A stretch of DNA of 64,000 bases from Undibacterium sp. Jales W-56 (GCF_025548535.1 NZ_JAJLQW010000006.1:186001-250000), one strand, 5' to 3'; numbered from the stretch's first letter, positions 35,209 through 44,636 are shown. The notes: generated from the letters alone by a model not told the origin. Translations and numbers: made by a program.

Positions 35209-36873
35209 ATGTCAAACAATCCTAATAGTTCGCAGTTCAAAACACCGACGGATATTGCCAGAGAAACCTTCAGGCGACTGGCGATTCAAAGAATTGCGCC
35301 GACGCCCGACGCCTATCGAAAGTTATATCAAGAGATCTCAGGGGTAAGTGAAGAACTGCCCGAAACCAAAGCAGCCAAGCCCGCAGAAGCCGCACAAGAG
35401 ACACAGCCATCCGCTGCAGAGAAGCTGCTGCTCGGCTTTGCAGAAAATCTCAAGCAGTCTCCCGGCGAACTCGCCAATTTTGGCAACCGGTTCAGCCGCG
35501 CGATCAAATCGGGCAACTGGGACGACTACAGCAAGGGCTTAACCCAATTAGCCGAGAAAACCATTGCCAAGCCAGGCAACGCCATCAGCCTGGCCGATCC
35601 CGTTCCGGCAGCGCCGACAAGTATGGGGAGCAATTCGATTTCCTTAGTTGATGATGTGTCGGGCGAGGACAGCCGTCCAAAAATATTACAAGATTTGCTG
35701 TATCGCACCCTCACCTTGGCCCTGGCATCGGTATTAAAGCCCAATCCCGCACTTGCCACCGAATCGGAATCGCTGGGGCTTGCAGTAAGGGACGCAGACA
35801 GTGAAGCCGCATTAAATCAAGTCGCCTCACGACTAAAACATTTATGCTTTCAAATCGAATTAAGCAGTGGCGATACGGCGGAACAGCAAGAATTGCTGCT
35901 CCGATTGTTTGGCTTGCTGTTAGATAATGTTCATGAATTGCTGGATGAAGACAATTGGCTGCGCGGCCAGATTGAGATGGTTCAGAGCCTGATCGCAGGC
36001 CCCATAGATCATCGTACTTTACAGGAGGCCACCCGCAGTCTCAAAGATGTGATCTATAAACAAGGCGTCCTGAAGCACAGCATCGACGAATCCAAAACCT
36101 CCGTCAAAAACATGATGGCGACATTCATAGATCGTCTCAGCGTCATGACAGTCAGCACAGAAACCTACCATAGCAAGATGGGAGGCTATGCCGAACAGAT
36201 CCGTCACAGCAAAGACGTGATCGAAGTCGATCAGTTGATTGCTGCCATTCTCGATGAAACCCATGTAGTGCGTTCGGAAACGATGCGCTCGCATGAGATG
36301 ATGATCGTCGCCCAAAAAGAGGTCAAAGAAGCAGAAGTGCGCATCAAAGAGCTAGAAGACAAACTCGCGCACATGAGCGAATTGGTGCGTGAAGATCAGC
36401 TTACCGGCAGCCTGAACCGTCGCGGCCTCGACGATGTATTCGAGCGCGAAGCCGATCGTGCAGATCGCCGCGGCTCACCGCTGTGTGCCGCCATGCTCGA
36501 TCTCGACAATTTCAAAAAACTCAACGACACACACGGTCACGCCGCCGGTGACGAGGCATTGGTACACCTGGTGCGTATCGTCAAAAAGACCTTGCGCTCT
36601 ATCGATGTCATTGCACGCTACGGCGGCGAAGAATTTTTGATCGTCATGCCGGAAACGAACCTGGACGAGGCTGCGTTAGCCATGACCAGAGTGCAGCGCG
36701 AATTGACTACCCATTTTTTTACCATGAATGAGCAAAGGCTGTTTATCACGTTTAGTGCCGGGGTAGCCTTAAGAGCGCCGAACGAATCTCAGGAAGCCGT
36801 TGTACAGCGCGCGGACAAAGCAATGTATGAGGCGAAGAAGACCGGTAAAAATCGGGTGATAAAGGCCACCTGA
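35209..36873 (+). CDS. Diguanylate cyclase with long N-terminal helical domain
   Basis: Encodes 554 aa. Residues 1-380 are soluble, mostly helical and of unknown type (opening TPTDIARETFRRLAIQRIAPTPDAY). A coiled-coil linker (EVKEAEVRIKELEDKLAHMSEL) leads to the GGDEF domain, with DQLTGSLNRRG, DLDNFKKLNDTHGHAAGDEAL and GGEEF at 472-476. An inhibitory RxxD site (463-466) sits five residues before GGEEF. It should make c-di-GMP from GTP with product inhibition. No membrane segment is visible. Its position just before the flagellar cluster fits a role in motile-sessile switching. Confidence 0.9.
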   Translation: MSNNPNSSQFKTPTDIARETFRRLAIQRIAPTPDAYRKLYQEISGVSEELPETKAAKPAEAAQETQPSAAEKLLLGFAENLKQSPGELANFGNRFSRAIKSGNWDDYSKGLTQLAEKTIAKPGNAISLADPVPAAPTSMGSNSISLVDDVSGEDSRPKILQDLLYRTLTLALASVLKPNPALATESESLGLAVRDADSEAALNQVASRLKHLCFQIELSSGDTAEQQELLLRLFGLLLDNVHELLDEDNWLRGQIEMVQSLIAGPIDHRTLQEATRSLKDVIYKQGVLKHSIDESKTSVKNMMATFIDRLSVMTVSTETYHSKMGGYAEQIRHSKDVIEVDQLIAAILDETHVVRSETMRSHEMMIVAQKEVKEAEVRIKELEDKLAHMSELVREDQLTGSLNRRGLDDVFEREADRADRRGSPLCAAMLDLDNFKKLNDTHGHAAGDEALVHLVRIVKKTLRSIDVIARYGGEEFLIVMPETNLDEAALAMTRVQRELTTHFFTMNEQRLFITFSAGVALRAPNESQEAVVQRADKAMYEAKKTGKNRVIKAT

Positions 36874-36944
36874 TAGTGCCTGGTACAGATATCCAGACGC
36901 GTCGATCAAAGTCTAATAGGGTTCGATAAGCGAATGATTAAATC

Positions 36945-37147
36945 AAGGCTTACCCAAAAACCAAGACCTCTCACCACGGAGACACCCGGACACAGAGAAC
37001 AGCTGACTTCATGGCATCTCGATATTCAAATGCACCCGCAAGCCGGGTGCGCCTGCTGGCACGAAATGCCCCTGAAAGCCGCATCCAGCCTGCGGACTCA
37101 ATCTGAATTACGGCAAACAGTTCGTCGTTTTGCGTAAATCCTATAAC
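36945..37147 (+). repeat. Dispersed intergenic repeat, copy A
   Basis: About 200 bp that matches, in inverted orientation, 58385-58600. Shared blocks in order are ACCAAGACCTCTCA, CACGGAGACAC/CACAGAGACAC, TTTCGATATTCA-like, GCCGGGTGCGCCTGCTGGC, GAAATGCC, GAAAGCCGCATCCAGC, and GTCGTTTTGCGTAAATCCTATA. The copies have diverged in between. No transposase is encoded, so this is either a non-autonomous element or a family of intergenic repeats. Confidence 0.8.
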
Positions 37148-37284
37148 TTAAAAGCATTATATTTTTTCAACTCGCCCGCTCAGGTCCCCATCATTAACGT
37201 CCGAAGAAGTTATCCCATCATGTCTTTCCGATAATTTTAATCACTGACATTAGGTAAATATCTCCTGAAAATAATAAAAATTTA

Positions 37285-37342
37285 GCCCTAAAGTATTTTC
37301 CAACAGCGCCGTTGAGCGGAATGAAAGATAAAACTTTAGGGC
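37285..37342. repeat. 10-bp inverted repeat spanning the fliC promoter
   Basis: GCCCTAAAGT (37285-37294) and ACTTTAGGGC (37333-37342) are a perfect inverted repeat separated by 38 bp. The left arm contains the -35 element of the sigma-28 promoter; the right arm lies in the early leader and is followed by eight A. Confidence 0.75.
37289..37315 (+). promoter_or_regulatory. Sigma-28 (FliA) promoter of fliC
   Basis: TAAAGTAT (37289-37296), an 11-nt spacer and GCCGTTGA (37308-37315) match the FliA consensus TAAAGTTT-N11-GCCGATAA. Transcription should start about 10 nt downstream, giving a leader of roughly 165 nt before fliC. Confidence 0.9.
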
Positions 37343-37489
37343 AAAAAAAAGTATTTATTTACAGAAACTAGTTAAACATTTCAAATGTGCGTCCGTTACC
37401 AGTTTCAACGGCGGTCCTGTAGTCTTAGCAAGACAGACCAAAGTTTAAGGCACACGCCAATTTAAATAACTTAGGTAAGGAGAATCACC

Positions 37490-38923
37490 ATGGCTTCATT
37501 CATCAATACCAATATTGCCTCGCTCAATGCACAGCGCAACCTGACTACATCCCAATCCTCATTAAGTACCTCACTGCAACGCCTGTCTTCAGGTCTGCGT
37601 ATTAACAGCGCGAAAGACGATGCTGCAGGTTTGGCGATTTCTGAAAGATTGTCATCTCAGATCGGTGGTCTCAATCAAGCGGTGCGTAATGCCAACGATG
37701 GTATCTCCTTAGCGCAAACCGCTGAGGGCGATTTAACCCAGATCGGTAACAACTTGCAACGTATCCGCGATCTTGCAGTGCAGGCAGCCAACGGTTCCAA
37801 TAGCGCATCAGATCGTGCCGCGCTGAATAATGAAGCAAGTCAGTTAATTTCGGAAATTGATCGTGTTGCAAGCTCATCCAACTTCAACGGCGTCAATCTG
37901 CTCAATGGTAGTTTCAGCTCGCAAGCCTTCCAGGTAGGCGCCAACGGCACTGCGAATGATCAGATTTCAATTGCCTCGATTGCAAGTGCAAAAAGTAATG
38001 CACTCGGCGTCGGATCGAGCTCATCGTATAGCACCAGCCTGGTAGGTGCAGTAATTACCAGTGGTGCTGCTCTAACTGCCGGTGGCGTCAGTATTAACGG
38101 CACTAACGTTGGCGCATCCTCTACTGATGGCGTTTCCACAGTCAATGCAACAGGTAGTGCGCTGGCAAAGGCGAATGCAATTAACGCCGTTACCGGTCAA
38201 ACGGGCGTATCGGCTACCGTAGTAGGTAGCACACTGACTAATACCGCAACTGCTGCCGGTGGTGCGTTTAACTTATCCGTCAACGGTGTAACTGTTTCCG
38301 GTACCGCGACTGCCAATGCGACTGTTGGTGCGAGTGAAATTGCAGCGGCCTTCAATGCCGTCAGCGCTCAAACCGGCGTCAAGGCGACCGCTACTGGCAC
38401 GACCTACACATTGACTGCTGCTGATGGTCGTAATATTGACATCACGGCCACGGTAGCAGGTTCTACCGGTGCTGCGACAGCAACTACTTATGGCGCGATC
38501 AATCTGTCCTCCAGTTCGTCTTCTGGCATTACAATAGGCGGCACACAAGCGACTGCGGCAATCATCGGTACTGCAGCCGGTACAACAGCGGCTACTGCGA
38601 CTGCCGGTGCTGGCGTATCGTCTCTCAACCTGACCACTGCAGCCGGTGCAACCGCTGCGCTGGCTACGATTGATGCGGCGCTGTCCTCTGTGAACAGTTC
38701 ACGTGCTTCTCTGGGTGCTTATCAAAATCGTTTCTCTTCCGCCGTGAACAGCTTGAACACGACTGCAGAGAACTTGACAGCCTCACGTAGCCGTATTCGC
38801 GATGCGGATTTTGCGCAAGAGACAGCCAACTTGACTCGCGGTCAGGTATTGCAACAGGCTGGTACAGCGATCTTGGCTCAGGCGAATGCCTTGCCACAGG
38901 GTGTATTAGCCTTGCTTCGTTAA
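37490..38923 (+). CDS. fliC: Flagellin
   Basis: Encodes 477 aa. The N-terminal D0/D1 region ([40 protein letters not shown]) and the C-terminal D1/D0 region ([26 protein letters not shown], ending PQGVLALLR) are typical. The middle (about 170-385) is a low-complexity Ala/Thr/Gly/Ser-rich variable domain exposed on the filament surface. The gene has its own sigma-28 promoter and a strong AAGGAG ribosome site before the ATG, and is followed by a hairpin terminator, so it is mainly monocistronic. Confidence 0.97.
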   Translation: MASFINTNIASLNAQRNLTTSQSSLSTSLQRLSSGLRINSAKDDAAGLAISERLSSQIGGLNQAVRNANDGISLAQTAEGDLTQIGNNLQRIRDLAVQAANGSNSASDRAALNNEASQLISEIDRVASSSNFNGVNLLNGSFSSQAFQVGANGTANDQISIASIASAKSNALGVGSSSSYSTSLVGAVITSGAALTAGGVSINGTNVGASSTDGVSTVNATGSALAKANAINAVTGQTGVSATVVGSTLTNTATAAGGAFNLSVNGVTVSGTATANATVGASEIAAAFNAVSAQTGVKATATGTTYTLTAADGRNIDITATVAGSTGAATATTYGAINLSSSSSSGITIGGTQATAAIIGTAAGTTAATATAGAGVSSLNLTTAAGATAALATIDAALSSVNSSRASLGAYQNRFSSAVNSLNTTAENLTASRSRIRDADFAQETANLTRGQVLQQAGTAILAQANALPQGVLALLR

Positions 38924-38966
38924 GCTTTAATGGAAATACATTAACTTTTCATTAATTTGGACTAAT

Positions 38967-38992
38967 CCCCTGGTCATTATATTGATCAGGGG
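38967..38992 (+). terminator. Rho-independent terminator after fliC
   Basis: CCCCTGGTCA (38967-38976) pairs with TGATCAGGGG (38983-38992), a 10-bp stem with one G-T pair and a 6-nt loop, followed by ATATTTTA. It lies 44 bp after the fliC stop and 24 bp before flaG. Confidence 0.8.
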
Positions 38993-39016
38993 ATATTTTA
39001 CTTACAGGGAACGATC

Positions 39017-39388
39017 ATGGACATCACGTCAATTGGCAATTCCAACCAAACAACTTCATTGCTTACTGGAAAACCGGCGAGTAGCGATTCGTCCGTACCT
39101 GTAAAGCAAACAGCTTCACCCGCAACCATAGACAGTTTGCCTGCCCAAGTAGATAAAAATCCAGGTATTGCGCAACTGACCAAAGCAATACAGGATATCA
39201 ACAAAACTGTTCAGGCTATTTCCCAAGGCGTGGAGTTTACTTTAGACGACGACAACAAGCGCATTGTCGTCAAGGTCGTCGATCAACAAACCAAGCAGGT
39301 ATTGCGTCAAATTCCGACTGAAGAAGCGCTAGAAATTTCAAAGTCATTAGATAAATTACAAGGCTTACTGATACATCAACAGGCTTAA
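39017..39388 (+). CDS. flaG: FlaG family flagellar protein
   Basis: Encodes 123 aa with a Ser/Pro-rich N-terminal third and the FlaG core: TKAIQDINKTVQAISQGVEFTLDDDNKRIVVKVVD split over the domain, then QVLRQIPTEEALEISKSLD. FlaG affects filament length and sits between fliC and fliD in many betaproteobacteria. The ATG follows ACAGGGAACG. No sigma-28 box of its own was seen. Confidence 0.9.
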   Translation: MDITSIGNSNQTTSLLTGKPASSDSSVPVKQTASPATIDSLPAQVDKNPGIAQLTKAIQDINKTVQAISQGVEFTLDDDNKRIVVKVVDQQTKQVLRQIPTEEALEISKSLDKLQGLLIHQQA

Positions 39389-39444
39389 ACTAAAACTGAC
39401 GGTTTGGGAATGCAAGTTTAAAAATTGATAGGTAAATCCCCCTC

Positions 39445-39471
39445 TAAAGTATGCTTTGCTTTTGCCGTTAA
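39445..39471 (+). promoter_or_regulatory. Sigma-28 promoter of fliD
   Basis: TAAAGTAT (39445-39452), an 11-nt spacer and GCCGTTAA (39464-39471), an even closer match to the FliA consensus than the fliC promoter. It lies 35 bp before the fliD start and probably drives fliD-fliS-fliT and following genes. Confidence 0.9.
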
Positions 39472-39506
39472 GTAAGTACACTGTTAGTCAGTAAAAGGGG
39501 AAAAAA

Positions 39507-41513
39507 GTGGGTATCCAATCAACAGGTATAGGCTCCGGTCTCGACGTCAATTCGCTGATTGCGAAACTGATGCAGGTGGAAAGCCAGCCACTCACCACTC
39601 TCGCGAAAAAAGAAGCCAGCTTTCAGGCAAAATTATCTGGCTATGGCCTGCTGCAAGGCGCCTTAAGCGGATTTCAAACATCTCTGTCGAGTTTAAGCAG
39701 CCCAACGGTTTTTCAGACACTGGCTGCGTCATCCAGCGATGCCACCATTGCTACTGCAACTGCGACAAGTGCAGCCACCGCAGGGCTATACAATGTGACT
39801 GTTAATAGTCTTGCACAAGGCCAAAGCCTGTCAAGCGCCGGTCGAGCAAGCTCTACCGCCGCAATTGGCGGCGGTGCCGCAACCACAGTAACGTTTACCT
39901 TCGGAACGATCACTGGCACGCCTACCGGCGGCACCTATCCTGCCGGCACCACCTTTGCTCAGGATACCACTCGTACGATTGGCACGGTAACGATTGACAG
40001 CACCAATAATTCACTGCAAGGCATCCGGGACGCGATCAACAAAGGCAACTTCGGGGTAACAGCATCGATTGTAGGAGATGGCAGCGCAAACCCCTATCAT
40101 CTGGTTCTCAACTCCACGACAACCGGGGCTTCTTCCAGTCTCAAAATTACCACCTCTGGCGACGCAACGATCGGTAGTTTATTAAATTATGATCCCACCG
40201 GAGTACAAAATTTTACTGAGGTTGTCACTGCGCAAAATGCCAGTCTCAAAGTAAATGGCATCAATATCACCAGTGCCTCCAATAACGTGGCAACTGCGAT
40301 CCAGGGTTTAACTATCAGCCTCGCTAAGGTGGGCACCACTGCCATTACTGTCGCCAACAATACCACGGCGGTACAAACGAATATTACAAGTTTTGTTAAA
40401 GCATTTAATGATCTGAATTCCACCATCGCTAATTTGACTTCCTTTGATCCTGCGACAAAAAAAGGCGGCATATTGCTCGGCGACGCGACGACGCAAAGTA
40501 TTCAAAATCAACTACGCAGGACACTGGCTACCGCAGTGAATGGTTTAGGCGGTGGAATCACATCGTTGGCGCAGATCGGTATTACTTTTCAAAAAGACGG
40601 GTCACTCGCTGTTGATTCAACTAAATTAAGTGCCGCTTTAACGGCTAACTATAGCGACATCGGCGGACTTTTTGCCTCCATAGGTAAAGCGACGGACAGC
40701 CTGGTGAGCGTTACCGGCTCGACATCGGCGACCAAAGGCGGAACTTACGCTTTAAACGTCACCCAATTGGCAACGCAAGGTTTGTTGACTGGTAATGTGG
40801 TCTTGCCTGGCTCAACAACGATTGCCGCGAATACCACGCTGAGCGTTACGCTGGATGGCATCAACGCCTCTGTTGCGATCGCTGCGGGGAGTTACACACC
40901 GACTCAATTGGCCGCAATAGTGCAGTCGTCAATCAACGGCACAGCGGCATTTACTGCAGTCGGATCAGCTATTTCCGCCAGCGTCAATGGTGCCGGACAA
41001 CTGGCGTTACAATCAAATAAATACGGAACCGTTTCTAACGTGAGCCTCGCAAACGGGACTGGCACCACGGTGGCTAGCTTTACAGGAACGGCATTAAATG
41101 GCACTGCGGGTGTCGATATCGCCGGGACACTTAACGGTCTGGCGACAACAGGATCCGGGCAAACCTTATCCGGCATTGTAGGAACCGCCACTGAAGGATT
41201 AAAGATTTTAGTTTCCGGTGGCTCCCTCGGTGCCAGAGGTACTGTTAATTTTTCCGTTGGTTATGCCGCCACCTTAACAACAACCTTAAGCGGTTTTTTA
41301 GGAAGCGCCGGAACAATTGCCAGTACCACCGATGGTGTAAACCGTAGCATAAAAGACATTGGCAAGCAGCGCGATAACCTGAATCTGCGACTTTACAATG
41401 TTGAGGCACGCTACCGGGCGCAATTTACGTCCCTGGATAGAGTAATTAGTGGTCTGAACAATACGAGTACTTTCCTGACCCAGCAATTGGCAGCTTTAAC
41501 GGGAAGCAAATAG
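39507..41513 (+). CDS. fliD: Flagellar filament cap protein FliD
   Basis: Encodes 668 aa from a GTG start preceded by AAAGGGGAAAAAA. The N-terminal domain (GIQSTGIGSGLDVNSLIAKLMQVESQPL) and the C-terminal coiled-coil domain (SIKDIGKQRDNLNLRLYNVEARYRAQFTSLDRVISGLN split, ending FLTQQLAALTG) are conserved. The protein is about 200 residues longer than E. coli FliD, because the middle holds extra Thr/Gly/Ala-rich, flagellin-IN-like segments. FliD caps the filament and guides flagellin folding. Confidence 0.95.
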   Translation: MGIQSTGIGSGLDVNSLIAKLMQVESQPLTTLAKKEASFQAKLSGYGLLQGALSGFQTSLSSLSSPTVFQTLAASSSDATIATATATSAATAGLYNVTVNSLAQGQSLSSAGRASSTAAIGGGAATTVTFTFGTITGTPTGGTYPAGTTFAQDTTRTIGTVTIDSTNNSLQGIRDAINKGNFGVTASIVGDGSANPYHLVLNSTTTGASSSLKITTSGDATIGSLLNYDPTGVQNFTEVVTAQNASLKVNGINITSASNNVATAIQGLTISLAKVGTTAITVANNTTAVQTNITSFVKAFNDLNSTIANLTSFDPATKKGGILLGDATTQSIQNQLRRTLATAVNGLGGGITSLAQIGITFQKDGSLAVDSTKLSAALTANYSDIGGLFASIGKATDSLVSVTGSTSATKGGTYALNVTQLATQGLLTGNVVLPGSTTIAANTTLSVTLDGINASVAIAAGSYTPTQLAAIVQSSINGTAAFTAVGSAISASVNGAGQLALQSNKYGTVSNVSLANGTGTTVASFTGTALNGTAGVDIAGTLNGLATTGSGQTLSGIVGTATEGLKILVSGGSLGARGTVNFSVGYAATLTTTLSGFLGSAGTIASTTDGVNRSIKDIGKQRDNLNLRLYNVEARYRAQFTSLDRVISGLNNTSTFLTQQLAALTGSK

Positions 41514-41560
41514 CCATCGTTGGCTGAGATATTGAAATAAAAAATTACAGGAGAAATTAC

Positions 41561-42031
41561 ATGTTCGGCTCATCTCAAATGAAAGGTGCCAATGCCTACG
41601 CCAAAGTTGGCATTGAGACTGGAGTCATTGCTGCCAGTCCGCACAAATTAATTGTGATGCTGTTCGACGGAGCGATCGTATCTATTGGCAATGCAATTCA
41701 GCACCTTAGCGCAAATGAAATTGCCGCCAAAGGTAAGTCGATCTCAAAAGCTATTTCCATCATCGATAACGGCTTACGGGCCAGTCTGGATAAAAAAGCC
41801 GGCGGCGATATCGCAGTAAGCCTGGATGCCTTATACGAATACATGAGTACGCGTCTCATACTGGCTAATCTGAATAATGATGAAAACCTGCTCATTGAAG
41901 TACAAAATTTACTAAAGGATTTACGCAGTTCGTGGGAGGCGATCGCACCAGACGCCTCATCAGCGACAGAAGTACCCGTCATAAATACCGATGCATTAGC
42001 ACCACGCTCCAACAAATTTCTTGAGGCTTAA
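41561..42031 (+). CDS. fliS: Flagellin export chaperone FliS
   Basis: Encodes 156 aa. Typical FliS segments are AYAKVGIETGVIAASPHKLIVMLFDGAI split at the N-terminus, KAISIIDNGLRASLD, and LDALYEYMSTRLILANL. It binds the flagellin C-terminus and prevents early polymerisation. The C-terminal tail (after about 135) is variable. The stop is directly followed by fliT. Confidence 0.95.
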   Translation: MFGSSQMKGANAYAKVGIETGVIAASPHKLIVMLFDGAIVSIGNAIQHLSANEIAAKGKSISKAISIIDNGLRASLDKKAGGDIAVSLDALYEYMSTRLILANLNNDENLLIEVQNLLKDLRSSWEAIAPDASSATEVPVINTDALAPRSNKFLEA

Positions 42032-42034
42032 TTG

Positions 42035-42364
42035 ATGATGGACAGCATGGAAATGATCTCGATATACGAGAATGTTGCAACAATTACTGATCAAATGCTA
42101 AGTGCCGCGCGAAGCGGCGACTGGGATCTTTTGTCGAAGTTAGAGTTCGACTGTTCCTCTCAGGTGCAAACCCTCAGAGTTCAAGAAGTCGAACTGGAAC
42201 TTTCGCCTGACTTGAAAAACAAGAAAATTCAAATTATCAAGAAAATTCTCGCTGACGATAAAGAAATTCGCAATTTAACTGAGTCCTGGATGGCGCAGTT
42301 GGCAAATATAATGCGGAGTTCTGAATCGAATCGTAAATTATCGCGAACCTATGGTTCAAGTTAA
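42035..42364 (+). CDS. fliT: FliT-like flagellar chaperone/regulator
   Basis: Encodes about 109 aa and starts at the ATG three bases after the fliS stop (an ATG at 42038 is equally possible). It is short, helical and acidic (YENVATITDQMLSAARSGDWDLLSKLE), ending LSRTYGSS. FliT proteins bind FliD and in enterics also FlhDC. The call rests on length, helix pattern and the position after fliS. Confidence 0.8.
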   Translation: MMDSMEMISIYENVATITDQMLSAARSGDWDLLSKLEFDCSSQVQTLRVQEVELELSPDLKNKKIQIIKKILADDKEIRNLTESWMAQLANIMRSSESNRKLSRTYGSS

Positions 42365-42381
42365 ATCCTAAGGTAAAGTCC

Positions 42382-43548
42382 ATGCTGCCAAGGGTCGATA
42401 ACTTGTTAAGGCCCGTTGCCGCTATTGAAGCGCCTTCTGCCGTTGCGTCTCTAACTGAGACGAAACAAGAAGTTGTCAGTAAGCTGGAGCAACTGGTTAT
42501 CGGCAGGCAACTGCAGGGTGAGGTGTTATCCCGTTTAAATGACGGTACCTTCCTGGTGAAAATTGCAGGCACCACCGCGAGAATGAACTTGCCTGCTGAC
42601 AGCAAAACTGGCGACGTTCTTAATCTAAAATTACTCACAACCGATCCTCGCCCAACTTTTATACTGGGTAGCGGAAATGAAATCGCTACAGAGACTGCGA
42701 TCTTTCCCAAACAAACTCTGCTTGAACAGGCGCTCCAGGACGTAACTACGGAGCATGCCGAAACAATCTCGACAGATTTATCCAAGGCGGCCAAGACATC
42801 CCCTAAAGCAACTCCAGACCAGGCTATAACGACAAGTACCCCTACGACAATCAGTAACACGGGAAAATTAATCGATAGCATCCTGCATGTAGTTCAGGAA
42901 AAAGGCACATCCAATGCATTGGCAGGCACAACTCCCATTGCGGAACATACCGATATACTGAAGTCGCCGGCAGATTTATCGACGCAATTACAAAAAACCA
43001 TTTCCTCCAGCGGATTGTTTTATGAATCCCATCTGGCGGATCTCGCTGACGGCAAACGCAGTATTGCTGACATTAGGAGCGAACCGCAAGCACAGCAATC
43101 AATTCAAATCGAAGAAGCTGAGGTAAGCAAACAGCCAGACAATCAACTCACCGCACCTACTAACAAGCCCCTTGCGAATACGGAATTAACGCAACTGATT
43201 CATTTGCAGCTAGACACATTAGAGCAACAAAAAATAGTCTGGCAAGGCAATCTGTTGCCGAATTTGCCTATGCAGTGGGAGATTGTGCGGGATAATCGAG
43301 GGCAAGCGAAACCGTCATCAGAAAGCGATGATGCGTGGCAAAGCACCGTACGTTTTGAGTTACCCAATTTAGGGACGATCTCGGCAACCATCAATTTGCG
43401 AGGCGAGCATGTTCAGCTGTTTGTCAGGACCAATAAATCTGCAACGGCAGATGTTTTAAAAACTCGTGTTTCTGAGTTGGCGAATTCATTAAAAAACGCC
43501 GGCTCTTCGCTGGACGGCATCTCGGTCAAACAAGATGACAACGCCTAA
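42382..43548 (+). CDS. FliK-like hook-length-control-domain protein
   Basis: Encodes 388 aa. A variable, Ser/Thr/Ala-rich N-terminal part precedes a C-terminal Flg_hook domain (WQSTVRFELPNLGTISATI, LRGEHVQLFVRTNKSATADVL, ELANSLKNAGSSLDGISV). A second, classical fliK lies at 50550, so this is a paralogue. It overlaps the following FlhB-C-like gene by 14 bp, a pairing also seen in Gram-positive and some betaproteobacterial flagellar clusters. Function is inferred; it may tune the export specificity switch. Confidence 0.75.
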   Translation: MLPRVDNLLRPVAAIEAPSAVASLTETKQEVVSKLEQLVIGRQLQGEVLSRLNDGTFLVKIAGTTARMNLPADSKTGDVLNLKLLTTDPRPTFILGSGNEIATETAIFPKQTLLEQALQDVTTEHAETISTDLSKAAKTSPKATPDQAITTSTPTTISNTGKLIDSILHVVQEKGTSNALAGTTPIAEHTDILKSPADLSTQLQKTISSSGLFYESHLADLADGKRSIADIRSEPQAQQSIQIEEAEVSKQPDNQLTAPTNKPLANTELTQLIHLQLDTLEQQKIVWQGNLLPNLPMQWEIVRDNRGQAKPSSESDDAWQSTVRFELPNLGTISATINLRGEHVQLFVRTNKSATADVLKTRVSELANSLKNAGSSLDGISVKQDDNA

Positions 43549-43840
43549 ACCTAATTTACAAAATGCGGTTGCCCTCGCTTATCAAAATGGCGACGCCGCT
43601 CCGCGAGTCGTGGCAAAAGGTAAAGGACTTATCGCTGAACAAATTATCGCCAGAGCAAAAGAGCACGGTGTTTTTGTGCATCAGTCAAAAGAGCTGGTTT
43701 CGCTTTTAATGCAAGTCGATTTAGATAAGGATATTCCCCCGGCACTTTACCGCGCGGTTGCAGAACTACTCGCTTGGCTTTACCATATAGAATCTGAGAA
43801 GTCGGAGACACAGACGATATTTCTCAATCCTAAAAAATAA
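43535..43840 (+). CDS. FlhB C-terminal-domain-like export switch protein
   Basis: Encodes 101 aa corresponding to the cytoplasmic domain of FlhB only (AVALAYQNGDAAPRVVAKGKGLIAEQIIARAKEHG split; DIPPALYRAVAELLAWLYHIE). The autocleavage motif NPTH is not present: the matching position reads NLQN. It therefore cannot self-cleave like FlhB. Such FhlB/YlqH proteins can partly replace the FlhB C-terminal domain in other bacteria. It is translationally coupled to the FliK-like gene. Confidence 0.8.
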   Translation: MTTPKPNLQNAVALAYQNGDAAPRVVAKGKGLIAEQIIARAKEHGVFVHQSKELVSLLMQVDLDKDIPPALYRAVAELLAWLYHIESEKSETQTIFLNPKK

Positions 43841-43874
43841 ACGTCGCTTCCACCCTAAAAATCACACTCATAAC

Positions 43875-44636
43875 ATGCAATCTTCTCCTCCAACTCTAGG
43901 TACCGAGAATCAAAGTCCTTATCAAGTGGATTCACGTCGGGAGATTATTGCCTTGTTGCGCGGATTAAAAGACAGCAATCAGCTAGTCAGCATGATGATT
44001 AACGGAGGCTCTGAAATGTTCATCACTTCGATTCTGGAAGTGGACGACGTTAATAATAGTTTGATTATCGACAGCGCTCAGGGGCAGGACGCTAACCAAC
44101 GTATCGTCGAAGCCCCGCGAGTCTCGTTCGAAGGTTTATTGGACAGGATTAGCATTCAATTTTCCTCCTCTGGCATACAACGCACCACATTCGATAATCG
44201 TCCGGCTTTGCAGCTGAACATTCCAACCAATGTGATCCGCTTGCAGCGGCGAGAATACTATAGGATCAACACGCCTTTATCCAATCCGATCCGCTGCATG
44301 ATTGGTGTAGAAGATGAAGGAATACTCCAGACTGTAAAATTCTCACTAGTCGATATCAGTTGCGGCGGTATTGCCATCCTGGATGAAAAAAAGCTACTCA
44401 GCAGTACGATCGGCACTCTCTATGACCACTGTAAAATTGACTTTCCCGGCATAGGTTTAATTGACGTAGATCTGCAAATTAGAAATGCGCAAGATTTGAT
44501 TCTTTTAAATGGCAAGAGCAACAGACGGCTTGGGTGTCAATTCATTAATTTATCAAGCTCTGTATTGGCAAGCATTCAACGCTATATCATGAAATTGGAA
44601 AGAGAACGTAATTCAAAATTAACTGGCATACGTTAA
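43875..44636 (+). CDS. ycgR: YcgR-like flagellar brake protein (PilZ)
   Basis: Encodes 253 aa. An N-terminal YcgR domain (about 20-120) is followed by a PilZ domain with the c-di-GMP-binding RxxxR motif (QRREYYRINTP) and D-x-S-x-x-G (VDISCGGIAI). On binding c-di-GMP, YcgR interacts with the motor and slows or biases rotation. It links the c-di-GMP enzymes encoded earlier in the window to the flagella. It is convergent with fliE (11 bp gap). Confidence 0.92.
   Translation: MQSSPPTLGTENQSPYQVDSRREIIALLRGLKDSNQLVSMMINGGSEMFITSILEVDDVNNSLIIDSAQGQDANQRIVEAPRVSFEGLLDRISIQFSSSGIQRTTFDNRPALQLNIPTNVIRLQRREYYRINTPLSNPIRCMIGVEDEGILQTVKFSLVDISCGGIAILDEKKLLSSTIGTLYDHCKIDFPGIGLIDVDLQIRNAQDLILLNGKSNRRLGCQFINLSSSVLASIQRYIMKLERERNSKLTGIR

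Larger units (their letters stand above)
36874..37489. other. Long intergenic region upstream of fliC
   Basis: These 616 bp carry one copy of a dispersed repeat (36945-37147), then AT-rich DNA with a sigma-28 promoter (37289-37315), and a leader of about 165 nt ending in the ribosome site AAGGAG before fliC. No gene is supported: a 67-aa ORF at 36934-37137 lies wholly within the repeat. Confidence 0.7.

Noticed and set aside
36934-37137. 67-aa ORF before fliC
   Set aside because: Sits wholly inside the dispersed repeat, and the matching copy at 58.4 kb does not preserve the frame.
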